Assembly: GCA_973895155.1 (NCBI GenBank)
Contig: OZ316891.1
Span: 26,164,001 to 26,228,000, forward strand
Source: Marsupella aquatica
Taxonomy: Eukaryota > Marchantiophyta
Reading direction: 5' to 3'
Length of the DNA stretch: 64,000 nucleotides
The notes below the pieces were generated by a model. It did no database searches and had not been told where the DNA came from. It saw nothing but the letters and a program-made list of their open reading frames with translations. The translations under genes and the position numbers were made by a program. Positions 22,380 through 33,936 of the stretch are shown piece after piece; the stretch's first letter is position 1, and each line of letters starts with the position of its first letter.

Positions 22380-23145
22380 GGACACTGCTGAAAGTGTCAA
22401 AAATGCAGGAGACGCTTCTCAAAGCATCGGTGTTTTTTCGGTAAAACTAATAAACAGTGATCTTAATCTAATTTTAATTTCTAAACTAAAAGTCGGAATG
22501 AGTTGAAACGTTTCTAGGGTACTCTACTACATATAATTTCTATGCTGACAAAGTTTTAGACTTTTCTGAGATCTCTAAGTGCCTCAAATAAATCGGTAAA
22601 AGTGGCGCGGTGTTATAAAAGTGCGAAAACTGAAAATTTTTCTAAGTGTCGGGAACATAGTGGACGCTTCAGAAAGCGGCGGAGTCAGGGGTGGACGCTT
22701 TTCAAAGCGTCCAAAAATACAAAGGACTTTTGTGGACGCTTTAGAAAGCGTCAGCTGAATTTCGAGGTTTTGGTCACAGCGTCCATCTTCTGGTCTTCGG
22801 GCGGGACGCTTCAGTGGGCGTCGCAATGTCGATGTCGCCTTCGGGGTAGCAGATGCTTCTGTGGGCATCGCTCCTCATGTGGATTGCAGAGCATCGGAGT
22901 ACAACTGGTTGGGTGGCGGACGCTTCAGAAAGCGTCGTGGTCTTGGGTGGACGCTTTTCAAAGCGTCCAAAAATACAAAGGACTTTTCTCAAAGCGTCGG
23001 CGAAGTCGCGGTTATGTAAAAAATAGCTAAACTAAAATAATTTTAACTTTCAAACCACATGTCGGTTTGAGATGAAACTTTTAGGGATGATTCTACTATG
23101 TAACTACTAACTCCTGAAAAAGTATGAGACTTTTATGACTACTTT
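22380..23145. repeat. Array of GACGCTTT-AAAGCGTC palindromes in a duplicated unit
   Basis: At least eight palindromes of the form GACGCTT(N)AAAGCGTC occur. The exact GGACGCTTTTCAAAGCGTCC, followed by AAAAATACAAAGGACTTT, appears at 22693 and again at 22949. An AT-rich block (about 22440-22575) has a diverged second copy (about 23020-23140; shared strings such as GTCGG, GAGTTGAAAC/GAGATGAAAC, TAGGG, GAGACTTTT/TAGACTTTT). The unit is about 570 bp. This could be the subterminal array of the outer CACTA or of another DNA element. Confidence 0.75.
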
Positions 23146-23979
23146 AGCTATTTAACTAAAATAGCAGAGATTGGCTGATTGTCATAATTGCACAGAGAGC
23201 TCATTCTTGCTGAAGAAGTGTTTTGGAGTCCGGTTCTTGAATCTTCTAGTCTGCATTGTTTCTCCAATGATGTCCAGTCTTCTTTCTTGGTAGCATGTAA
23301 AGAGCAAGGATTTATATTGGCGATCCTTGTCCAATATAGGCAATAGCCTCCGATGAAGCATAACATTAGGTAAAGTGTTCAATTGATCTAAATTGCTACA
23401 AAAGGTAACTAGAATGCACCTTTGAGTTAGAAAAAGTTTAAAATTTATAAAATTTTCATCATTTCTAACTAATGTACAGCATTACAATAACAATGTCAAA
23501 GCATTATTTGTTCGTAGTGTGAGTCATGTTATGTAGATTTTAGATGTCAAGGAGTACAAGAATCATGTCCTCTTGGAGATTCATAGTATCATGCATGTGC
23601 TTTCAGTTATCTCATCCTGCAGTCATCAATTATGAGTTCCTGTTTTGTCTGAATTACATTGATCACATTGTAAACTATTCCATTGGAATTCAAATGATCT
23701 ACATTTTTGAGCAAGATTGTGATTCTGTTTAATTCTTATTTATGTTTTGTGTAGGATCTCCTTATATGATGCTTTGTTTCATGTGAATGTCATTCATGCT
23801 ATGTTCATTTCTTGTATTCAATGTGTTATATTTCTAAAGTTAGAACATCAGGTTTCTATGTATTGTAATGTGGAGTGCTCTCTCTCCTTATGAACTGTCC
23901 CTCTGTGTTCATTAGTCATGGTTACAACTTGCATGTGAACCTTATTAGTTATAAACATGAGTATATAGGGTCCCAAATG
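23146..23979. other. AT-rich stretch without recognised gene
   Basis: Only short frames occur. A GTTCGTAGTG string ending at 23519 reads CACTACGAAC on the minus strand and could be a CACTA-type terminus, but I found no partner in the window. Confidence 0.3.
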
Positions 23980-24310
23980 GTTCTGTTGTGTGACCCGGGC
24001 CAGGGTCTCCATTGGTCTCTCCTGTGACACTAAATGGTCACACGCTAGTCGTTGTTGAATGCGGGTAAGTCATGTGTGTGACTTACCATGTGACTCGTCA
24101 AAGTCATATTGCAGTCACGTAGAAACAAGGCTAGACTCCACAATAAAGTCACAGACCAGTCACAAATGGGTATCAAGCAAGTCACAAAGCCCAGTATCAA
24201 TAGTGACTTCCATTTTTTGGTCTCAACTTTTGCAACTCCAAGGGTCACAGCGTGGGTCAAGTCACGTTGAGTCACAATTAAGTCACATGAGCCAAAATGA
24301 GTCACATATT
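23980..24310. repeat. GTCAC/AGTCACA motif cluster
   Basis: About twenty copies of GTCAC or GTGAC, often as AAGTCACA or AGTCACG, lie in mixed orientation within 330 bp. This is far above what the base composition would give. It looks like another subterminal-repeat array of a DNA transposon, or a decayed short-unit repeat. Confidence 0.65.
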
Positions 24311-24489
24311 GCGATCTCAGTTCACCTCGGATTCTTCTGGTGGGTAGACTACAGCATGTCCCAAATTAATGTTGGATGCATTAAAAATCACTCTTGTGCA
24401 AGGTGGTTGTACTCTTGCGGGTACTTTTGGTAACTCTATTCTCTTTCAGAAATAATGGTAGTTGGGGACATCGATCATTTTGTTACGTC

Positions 24490-24715
24490 CAAAACCCTGG
24501 GCCCTCACTCCGTGTAAAAGAAGTGGATCCCCTGCAATTGGGCCCTCTTCTTGTTTACCCCTTGTTATTTCCATTTTACTAAAAAAGTTCTCTTATTACC
24601 GGTAATAATTAGAATTATTAGAAGTTCAAAATGAATAAAAACTACCCTTCGAGCATTGCACATCCTCCACGTATTAGTTCAGACTGAGGGCCCAGGGGTC
24701 CAAAAGGGTTTTGGG
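24490..24715 (+). repeat. Dispersed repeat, copy A
   Basis: Diverged similarity to 28455-28680 in the same orientation. Shared strings include GGGCCCTCACTC/GGGTCCTCACAC, CCTTGTTATT, AAAAAGTTC and GAGGGCCCA/GGGGGCCCA in the same order. No terminal structure was seen. Likely a fragment of an unnamed repeat family. Confidence 0.55.
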
Positions 24716-26436
24716 ACATTCAATATTGGTTTCTGCCGCAACTTTTGTTTTAGGACAGAGGTACATTGTTTGCAAGCTACAGTAGTGACTTTGCCAGGCA
24801 CTTCAGCAAGTTATGTGAACTCCACACACACACACCAACCCTGCAGTCCCCGCTCTCACCCCACGCACACTAAGAGCGGGGACTTGTGTGTGAGCTGTGG
24901 CTGGTCCTGATTATTGACAACTCCGTGGCCACTTGAGCTAGACCCCAGCCCTAGGCCCTCAGCCTATGTAATGTGGAGAGAGCGTGCAAACAACTTACGG
25001 AAGGGTATTTTAACTTCATTTTGAAGTTATTGTATTACTTTTAATGATACTTACAGTTAAATACAGGGAAACAATTAACAAGGGGTGAAAAGGGGAAGCT
25101 TACAATAGGGGTCTATTGACAGATATGTTTCATTAGTTTACACATAGTGTTGGCCGTGGGGAACAAGACCACTTTTGGTGCAACGTTTTTCAACAGTGCA
25201 ACAAGTGAAGGGAAAGAGGGTCGACGTACTATGAACAAAGATGGCGATGTCTTCAAAGTGGTTTAAAGTGGTAAGAATTGAAAGATACCTAAATTATAAA
25301 ACTCTTGGTCTAAAGTGATATGAATGAACCTGTGCTTGATAATGTAACAGAGCCTGTCAGAAGTCTTTTAGTACCATATAAGGTCTACTGGTTTAACATC
25401 CAAGCTTTCAGCAACATGCCTTTATTCCGCAACTTGGAAAAGGTTCTTTCAATTAAAAGATTCTAAATTCAGATCCCAAAAAATATCCTTGGTGGAAAAT
25501 AGGTATTGGCAAACACCAGTTCAATCTTTGTCATGTCAAGCACAAGTTTCTCACAGATATGCTAGAAAATATTAATATCAATGACTATGACTAAATATCG
25601 ATCATCTACTTGAGCAAGCTAATGTACCATATCCACCATGTTGATATAGCATAACACCAGGTGTGAAAGAATTATAGTTACGACAACACTTCCTCCATCA
25701 AGTCAGGTCAAACCCAATCAAAATTTAAACCCCATGAGTTGCTCTGGCATGCCTGATATCATTTCCCAATTGTCTATTCAAGCCTATTGCAAGCTCAAGA
25801 AACTTAAGCCTTACAAAGTCCAAGACAGTCTAGCTCTTGTGGAAACATATCATGTGATCATTGACTAAGTTGTTCAGTAAATATTGAGGAGGCTGGATGG
25901 TTGGATGATGTGGCAGCCGGCCCGGTGAAAAATCTATAAAAAGTACCCCGTCAAGAAAGTTGTTTAGTAAATATTGGAAAACACATTGCCACGTGGAACT
26001 TGTGTACAACAAGCAATTGATTGACATTGACACACAAATATGTGGTTCACCCCATCTTGGCTATGTACACGGCTAAGAGAAGAAATCTCTATGCACTAGC
26101 ACTACATGCACATCCACCATAACCTAGCAAGCTAACAATTTTCTCTATGATTGTTCCTCTTCCATCTCTATCTCCAATCTCTTGAATACTTATATCAGTC
26201 TAGTATGAACACAATGAAGTGCTCATCTAGCTAGGTACACAAGTTCTTCAAGTCTAGCCTTAGTCTAGCCTGAGCAGACCCTAACTGTGCTTAAGCTGTG
26301 CTCCTCTTAAGCTAATGAGGGGCTAGAGTTAATTTACCAACAAATTCCCCTTAACTCTAACTAGTCTAGGTTAATGCGGGGGTTAATGATTGAGGGTGCA
26401 ATTTACTTCTATTCCCCACAATAGGATATTCTTGGG
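24716..26436. other. Intergenic stretch without recognised gene
   Basis: Only short frames occur. There is a short CA-rich patch near 24822-24832. No coding or structural element could be supported. Confidence 0.35.
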
Positions 26437-26586
26437 CCAGTAGTACCAAAATCAGCAGTTGATTTGACATGACTGTCAACCTATGTAGACTTCAGTTAGC
26501 TTATAATGATCTCTTGAATGTTTCTCCTCCATCACAATAAACCCAAAACCAACAGTTACTATTTTGGTACTATTGGTACTACTGCC
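26437..26586. repeat. Small inverted-repeat (foldback) unit, about 150 bp
   Basis: The left arm CCAGTAGTACCAAAAT-CAGCAGTTG pairs with the right-arm sequence that reads GGCAGTAGTACCAATAGTACCAAAATAG on the other strand. The right arm has a small duplication of GTACCAA. This is consistent with a small foldback or MITE-like element. No clear target duplication was identified. Confidence 0.5.
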
Positions 26587-27221
26587 AAAAACGATGGTAC
26601 ATGAGCATGCACTTTGCGTTCAATGCAATTCCAATCGGAAACCATAGTCCATTTCAAAAACAATAGGAGGCACATTCCATAGTTCATGCATAGCAAATTT
26701 CCATCCCATCTTCAACCAATCATATATAAGTGTTTGATTCATAGGACATTGGAAAGTGCTATCAATTATGTTTGCAACGAAAATACACTTCCATTTGGTA
26801 TTGAATTGCTCACAAACATATCCAATTTAACGTGAATGGCAATGTGCAATCTATGCCGAATCACAACTTACAATTACAAATTGATCAAAACTAACAACTC
26901 ATGTTTATCTTTGTAAAGAGTCTCCAATTCATTGTGAATGGGACAACAATCAGACTGATCAGTCCATTTCCAGTCAACACAGAATGGAATTCTCATAGTT
27001 TGTGAATTGAAAATCTTTTCCAATTGTGGTTGGGTTGGAGCTTATGTTTTTCTGATAGTAGTGGAATGGCAATGTTCGATTTGCATTGGATCGGAAAGTA
27101 AACTCGCCAATGCGTTTTGAATGAAATTGGAAAGCTTCACATTGTCGGAAAGTGAGAATCGGACTAGGCCCCAAAATGTACTAGTGACTAGTGCACAGTG
27201 CAAAATCATCATCGGTGGAAA
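26587..27221. other. Gene-free stretch rich in ATTGG/CCAAT-type words
   Basis: Words such as ATTCCAATCGG, TTGGAAAG and GAATGGCAATGT recur, but I found no clear arms or ends. No gene. Confidence 0.3.
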
Positions 27222-27361
27222 GCAAGATTGAGGGTACCAAAAATGTTCTCTATAGTCTCCACCAAAGTGCAGAAATTGGGGGTGTTACATGCAAGATTGA
27301 GGAGTACCAAAAAGGTTCTCTACAGTCTCCACCAATGTGCAATAAATAGGGGGTGTTACAT
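27222..27361. repeat. 69-bp tandem duplication (2 copies)
   Basis: Units start at 27222 and 27291 with GCAAGATTGAGG and end GGGGGTGTTACAT. They differ by a few substitutions and a one-base insertion. Confidence 0.85.
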
Positions 27362-28454
27362 GCACTCAAGTGTTGTGATCTTATTTTGGCATATCAAAGG
27401 CTATATTTGAATCCAGATCTTGGAAGTCTGTCCTATCTTTGAGGAAGTGTATCAAACTCTGCGGAAGTGCATCCAAGTTTGAGGAAGTGTGTCCAACCTT
27501 TGAAGAAGGGTGTCAACCTTTAATGTAATCCCTTTTCTCTGAATCTCCATTTTTAATGAAAAGTATGAGGGCTAATCCACAATCCTTTTTGCACCTTTTG
27601 GTACCCTTCATTTTTGCTTTCCACCCATCATTATAAGATATAGCTACTGTAGCCGATTTATGATTGACACTATTATTTGTACAATGTTGCTTAATGTATT
27701 CATTCTCATCAAATTTTCAACACTTTACGATTCTCAAATCCCTAGAAAATTCATGCATTGCAATATACTTGGTCCTACAACATTATTTCACCTATCTCTA
27801 ACTAGTAACCACTAGAGCACACCCAAATCGGGACTAAGAACTTTAAGTATCATGAATATTCTTCCACATTCGATATGATAGCAAAGTAACAGTAACTCTT
27901 GTCTCATCAAACAAAACTGTATAATTTTAACCATACAAATTGTCAATTTCAAATGCTCATGAGACCTAGGTAGGGTTTTCTTCTGGTCTTGTACCTTTTT
28001 CTTGGGGTTCTCACTACATAGTGGCCCCCACATCACCTGCAACATTTAACCACAACTTGCCCTATATAAGGGGAAGTGTCCAAGGCCTCCCCCTTTTTCC
28101 ACATTTTAATCACTCTTCTCCTCTAGCATTCCAGTTTGCTCCACAATTTCAGGAAATAACTACGGGTAACCCGTAGCTTTTGAAGGGCAGTTGTGGTTTA
28201 AGCCCTGCACCCCCAAAAATTTAAGAATTTGTTTTATTTTAGAAACCCTATAAAGTTGGATTTTGATTAAAACGACACTAATGTTCTTACAAGACTCCAA
28301 ATTGGACTTAAAGACACTAAAGTTTTTCCACAAAAATTTCTAAGTCTTCCCTATAAATCAATAAAACTACCGTATTTTTCATCACATGTGATGTACCAAT
28401 TCTGTGGAAGTGAAACTTTCAAGACCTTTTTTTTTAAACTTGCTAACTGTGCAA
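27362..28454. other. Intergenic stretch with TATA-like site and perfect palindrome
   Basis: There is a CTATATAAGGGG string at 28062 followed by a C/T-rich leader-like sequence, and a perfect 8-base hairpin CTACGGGTAACCCGTAG at 28160-28176. No downstream open frame of useful length was found, so a promoter or non-autonomous element LTR is only possible. Confidence 0.3.
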
Positions 28455-28680
28455 GGATTATGGAAATCTTGGGTCCTCACACTAAATTAAGTAAAATAAG
28501 TGAACTCCTTGTAATCCTAAGTGATGCCTTCCCTTTTACCCTTGTTATTACTATTGACTTGAAAAAGTTCACTTGTTATAATTAGCTCAAAATAAATGAA
28601 AATGGCATTCAAGCATCTTCACATCTTACGCATATTAACTAAAGGTGGGGGCCCATGGAACTAAGAGTATCAATGTGCTC
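28455..28680 (+). repeat. Dispersed repeat, copy B
   Basis: Same family as 24490-24715, same orientation, with scattered substitutions and indels. Confidence 0.5.
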
Positions 28681-30569
28681 ATGCAAATCTTACCTTCAGC
28701 CATTCTGAAATTCATTGACTCACTTTAAAATTGTATACAATTTTGTTGTCAATGATGTCTTCTCATACATCACCTTTACCCCGCCCTACAATTTTGTAAC
28801 TACATCATTTGTCATCACCTAAAGTAGCACTTCAGAAGATAGATGTAACTTGGGATGGAAGCTGTTCACGTTCAGAGTACAAGAACAAATGTCATCCCAG
28901 TCCCCGGTTGTTGGTGTCACCTTGAATGCCAAATCTAGACCTTGAGAAACAAGGACATCTTTAATCCGGATCATTCTAGCTTATAGTGCAAGAAATCAGT
29001 TCTTTTGATGAACTTCTCTGCCTCATAGCTTATCTCGCACTGGTAACTTTTGTTGGTTCAACTGTTGTGAACCCTCATAGCCCTCATGTGCAATACTTCC
29101 TCGATCTAGAACTTATCAGTGGCAACTAGACAATGTCCCTTGGAAGTGTATCCACAGAAAGTTTCTCACCACCAAGCAACCATGAAAGGACTGTGTCCCG
29201 TGGGAGTGTACCCACACAATTGTCCTTAATTTTCCTCCGACCACATGTGCAATAGGATGGTGTCCCATGGCAGCATATCCACGCAAACTTCTTCACCATC
29301 AAGGGGGTTGAATGGTTCACTGGTAGGATGTTTCAATAAAACCTCTGATGTCCAAACAAGAAGGTATAAGACGATCCATTCCAAGGAACGCAGGGGGATG
29401 CCTATTTTTGACTCAGTCTGACCCTGAGTCTATCCCACAAGTGCCTCTTGGGCTAACCCATTTCTGTTTGTTGGGTGTTTTTGGAACCGGCGGGAGTCCA
29501 CTTACTCAAAGGTGGCTTGCGAGTGAGAAGACTATGACACAATGCATACATGATGTGGTGATAGCCATTGCCTTGAGCTTGGATTGTCATGGAGCAGTAA
29601 CATTTTCTTCCACCGTAGGATGGTGCAAACATTAATGACTTTCCTGACACTCAGGATGCAGGCTTATCTGGTCTTCACTAGTGCAGGAGTTTGTGTCCTT
29701 GGGGATGTGGTCGATCATTGCCAGGGTCATTGCAGATCCCACTCACGGGAACATTGTTGCGGGTTGCTATCCATGTATGGGGCCATGCAACAGCCAACGC
29801 AGCCTGGCTCGAAAAGAAAATATATGCTGGTTGCGTTAGCCTCGGGTCATCTTCTACCCGCTTGCTTTATAGATCTTTGGGGCTCAACATACACTCTAGC
29901 TATAGTTTTGACTGTTTTCTATGGGCGTAAGCAGTCTTTCGTGAAGAGCATGGGCCTGATGCGCCCGTTTTGTCCTTGTTGTCTTCTTTAGACAGCAGGT
30001 GTCTACAGCCAACAGGGGGCTCAAGGCTCAAGTATATATACTATTCTTTGTAGGGCCAAGGCAGGTGATCCTAGGGTCTCTAGACAAATTCCTTTATGTG
30101 ACCCTCTTATATAATTATGTACTAGTTTAGCCCGAGCTTTACCAGGCTTTTCAGTATGTCTGGTGTTGAGTAGGAATTTGGTTTGCCAATCTGGGGACTC
30201 ATGTGTTAAGGATTGCTCTTAGTCTTGTGACTCATAGGTTACGGCACTTAGGCTAACCACAGTTAGGATCTTAGCTGAGGTTAGGTTAGTCGTGTGTGAC
30301 CTTGTATATACCAGGGCTAGTGTAAGCCGCTGGTGAGTGGTGCTTACTCATGGTAACGGAGCAACTTGAGGAAGAGGGAGAGCATGTGTGTCCGTTTACT
30401 CTTGAAGTAAAGCTTGAGTGTTCGTGTGGACGTAGCCTTGGAGAAGAGATGAACCACGTAGAGATTGTGTCGACTACGTGTGCATGGAATGAGTCATGGT
30501 TGTATGGTCGTTACGAATGACGTCTTAGTTCAACATCATGTAGGGGCATCTCAAGCTTCTTTCTTTTTT
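28681..30569. other. Intergenic stretch without recognised gene
   Basis: The short frames at 29348-29991 have no recognisable domains. GTGTCCC(G/A)TGG strings near 29190-29270 recur as a short irregular repeat (three copies, about 68 bp apart). Nothing else could be supported. Confidence 0.3.
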
Positions 30570-30770
30570 GCCTCGAAACAACCAAAAGAATTCCATCTCA
30601 ATCTTTTTGAATCTTTGGTTTTCCCTGTTTTCTTTGCTTTATTGGGTCTCCTACCTTTCATTGGGATCCTATTTTCCCAATTGGCACTTTTTGTTCTCCT
30701 AACTTTGAGATCCTATCTGCCCATTTGGCACTTTTGGTTCTTTTGCAAAACATAAGTGTGATGTGTACAG
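30570..30770 (+). repeat. LINE-like 3' untranslated fragment (plus orientation)
   Basis: It contains two related units, GGGATCCTATTTTCCCAATT-GGCACTTTTTGTTCT and GAGATCCTATCTGCCCATTT-GGCACTTTTGGTTCT. These resemble the reverse complement of 49262-49481 (GGATCCTGTCTCCCAGTATG, TGCCTTTTGCTCT). It ends in a short A-rich string near 30746. Confidence 0.45.
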
Positions 30771-30929
30771 TATTACAAACCCATAGAACTGGGGTGCTAG
30801 AGCTACACTTAGGTCAGGAGGGTTGCTAGAGCTTTACCCCTAAACCTTGGTGTGCAGTGATCCAAGCACCATTCTGACTGTCCTTTCCTAGTCTATGAAA
30901 TTTGGGAAACGAGGAAAAGTGTAAAAGCA

Positions 30930-31265
30930 AACACACTTGATTGACCTTCATTATAGCAAATGGAATAGTAAAGTTGATACATCTTCGATCAGATCAAATG
31001 GAAACAGGAAACACCCTCGATTGATCTTCACAGCAAACAGAACAGTGAACTCACTTGATTGATCTTCAGAGCACATGGAACAGTAAACACCCTCTATTGA
31101 TCTTCAGAACAAATGGAACAGATCTTCAGAGCACATGGAATAGTAAACACCCTTGATTGATCTCCAACAAACTCTCCACTAAACACCCTTGATTAATCTG
31201 AATGAATGGCATGGAACAACAAACACCGTTGATTGATCTTCTTCATAGCAACTGGAACAGCCAAG
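30930..31265. repeat. Irregular minisatellite, about 40-bp unit
   Basis: About seven imperfect copies of AAACACCCTTGATTGATCTT-CAGAGCACATGGAACAGT occur. The phrase GATTGATCTTCA recurs with variable spacing. No coding potential was recognised. Confidence 0.75.
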
Positions 31266-33936
31266 ACCATTGATCAGCGCACCACACAACAGCGCACCAC
31301 ACAGGTTCATTTCCTGTGCCCCAATTGACCACCGCAACAATGGCAGAAAATTGCCAATTGCTTTAAACGTTCTGACCAGCAAACCACGACCAAAGCGCAC
31401 TGCTCAATGACAAACAATTGCTCTTGCTCTGATATTTTAGCCTGGGACCTAAAAAGCGATCAGCACACGATTTTTAGTTCAACGAGTTCGATCACGCAGA
31501 GCTATTCAATCCTGATACTACTACTTAGCGTAGATCTGAGATGCATTACCAGACCAGGGTACTCTTGGCAACACAGAAGAAGATCTTTTCTGTTGTTGAC
31601 GGTCTGCAAAGCTAGTGGTAGGGGCTCCCACCTTCTTCAAATTGGGCAAGCCACCTAAAAGAGATCGAGACTTTGAGCAATTCTTAAATACATACCACCA
31701 CACTATTAGGAGTCACTCTGGAATTCATTGATCGAGCTAATATTATAACGTCAGACTGAAGGATCCAAAAATCCATGTATACCGAATTGACAGCATGGAT
31801 CTGGCAGTAAAGCTGCTGCGCGCAAAGATCACTCGGGTCTCAAGGCTAATAACAATTCAGATGGGTCTGACTCGCCGGTGCCTGAGATCAGAGGAGTTGC
31901 ATGTACCGCTTGGAATGGTGTGTACACAAGTGGGGATCACAACAATCAAACACCCGAGACTCTTGCCTGGTCTAGGTACTAGCACCCTCCAGCCTGGGGT
32001 CGTCATTTCTTTTCTTGCCATCTATCATGCGCAAATTAGTATAAGTTTTTTTATTGGGTTTAGTAAAATATTTTTAAAATTTTTATTGAAGAATATTAAG
32101 GTTATTTTAATATAATTTAAAAATATTAGGAATACTTTTTTAAAATCAAAATTGTAAATAATTATAAATAATTTTATTAACTTAAATATTTTAGTGTGTT
32201 TATTTCTCCCAAAACTTAGTACTTTATATGGAATACCCTTGGATTGAACCCCAAACCCCTCGGGAGTGTACATGATTCGAATATCCATGCCAATTTCTCC
32301 ACATGCGATTCACACAAATTAAAAATCTGGACCAGTACCGAGTACTCGTCGGGGCTTCGTGCCTCTGGCAATGACGTCTCTGATTCCCTTCGCTTCAAAC
32401 GTATTTTTTTAGTAATGTCCAACGGCATGGAGCCATGACCATCTGTTTCATAGGTACAATTCCGAGTTTGTAATTGGGACGAATCTGGATGTATCAACGT
32501 GTGCTTCTTAAGACTACACCAGACCTCGATCGATCAGTAGCAGTCCTTGATTTCAACCCGCACCTTCCTTTCGATAATGCAAATCGGACGATGAAGGTCA
32601 AGACGAATCCGCGGATATCCATTCTCTGCGTGCTTTGATCGTTCTAGTATCGAAGAGAGGCCTCTCAGGTCGAACACGAGACTCACAGAATCGCCAGAGA
32701 CACCGGGCGACAGTACGTAGTAGCCTCTCACACTCATAAATAATCACTCCTGAAGGTTTGCAATAACCTCTGAAATCCGACCAGAAGATCGAGTTTAAAT
32801 GCTGACTTATCTTTATTTCTAGACAAGGAACATACACGTACATAAGATTTTAGTTCCAATAAGGAAGACAAAGAGACCAAACAAACGTGCAGACTGATCG
32901 ATCTTAGTGGGATCCTCGATCGCCAACTGCCCGGCATTATGAGTTACAATATAAGGATACAAATCGTGAAACCTGTTTCTAAGCATTAACAATGAAGGAT
33001 ACGGTCAACCTAAACTCATGTAGAAGAGTATACGAGTCAAAATCATCGATCAATGTTGTCCACTATCAACCACAAAGTCATCTGATTACTACGTTGCCAT
33101 TGGTGAACTAATTGATGCGATGTTCGTGACATATTCACATAAGATGTATGTATAGACTATTTGGAAACTAATATCGCCGCTGAACTCTAGTAGGTTCTAA
33201 ATTAAAGATATAGAGGTACACATGGAAAGTTATCCCTTGATCGATCGATCAATCCATCCATCCTACACGAAACGTGGGCAATGATTGAAGCTCCATATGT
33301 GGGACATTCGATGCTCGATGTGTCCATCGACCTGTTAGATTGAGTGGCCCTGCGTGCTAAATTCCCGGTCCAGAGGACTACTTCCAACGAGTTGAAAATT
33401 CCTTGAACTCTGAAAAGTTCACCCGCGAACGCAGAGAGCTCTTACAACTCCGCGAGAATGGCACATGGTTGATTATCTAACCACCTTATCAGGAAGAGCC
33501 GCTTATTATCTGCTGCACCTTAGTGAAAATAAAGTTTAAAAAGTGCTGACAAGTACAGTTGCATTGGGTGGTACTATGAACTGAGAGATTGCATTTTGCA
33601 AGCGCAATTTGATCCAGATCGCGAAGTCAGCAAATTGAGTAAATATTATTCGATCGGAGCCAACCAGAGCAAGTTTCTTCACGTACTGGCGGGACGAGGA
33701 AACGAGTCCCCTCCTCAACTATAACTGGAAGCCTCTCACGCCTCTTCAAAACTGTCAATTCGTCCGTAAGCTAGAGACTCGCATACGCTTTTCAGTAATT
33801 AACGAAGAAAAACTTCTCCAGCAGAACAAGGCTTCAGGATATCGAGAAAATGATCGATTGTAAGTGACAGCGGGCGAAATGACTGCAAGTTCGAACGATA
33901 TGGTTACTTTTCGCTTGTCATCGATCTCCATCGATC
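31266..33936. other. Intergenic region downstream of the RAV gene
   Basis: No frame with a recognised domain. 32040-32200 is AT-rich. It contains the 3' flank of the minus-strand RAV gene; I could not assign its polyadenylation site. Confidence 0.35.

Noticed and set aside
28053-28180. TATA-like site plus CTACGGGTAACCCGTAG hairpin as a gene promoter
   Set aside because: No open frame with a recognisable product follows within 1 kb, so a functional promoter is not supported.
29348-29991. Overlapping plus-strand frames of 79-135 codons
   Set aside because: No domain, no consistent splice model, and composition like the surrounding non-coding sequence.
21437-33936. Search for CRISPR arrays and tRNA genes in the gene-poor part
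   Set aside because: Repeats here have irregular spacing and no conserved-repeat/unique-spacer pattern, and the genome is eukaryotic. No cloverleaf with intact A and B boxes was noticed by eye.
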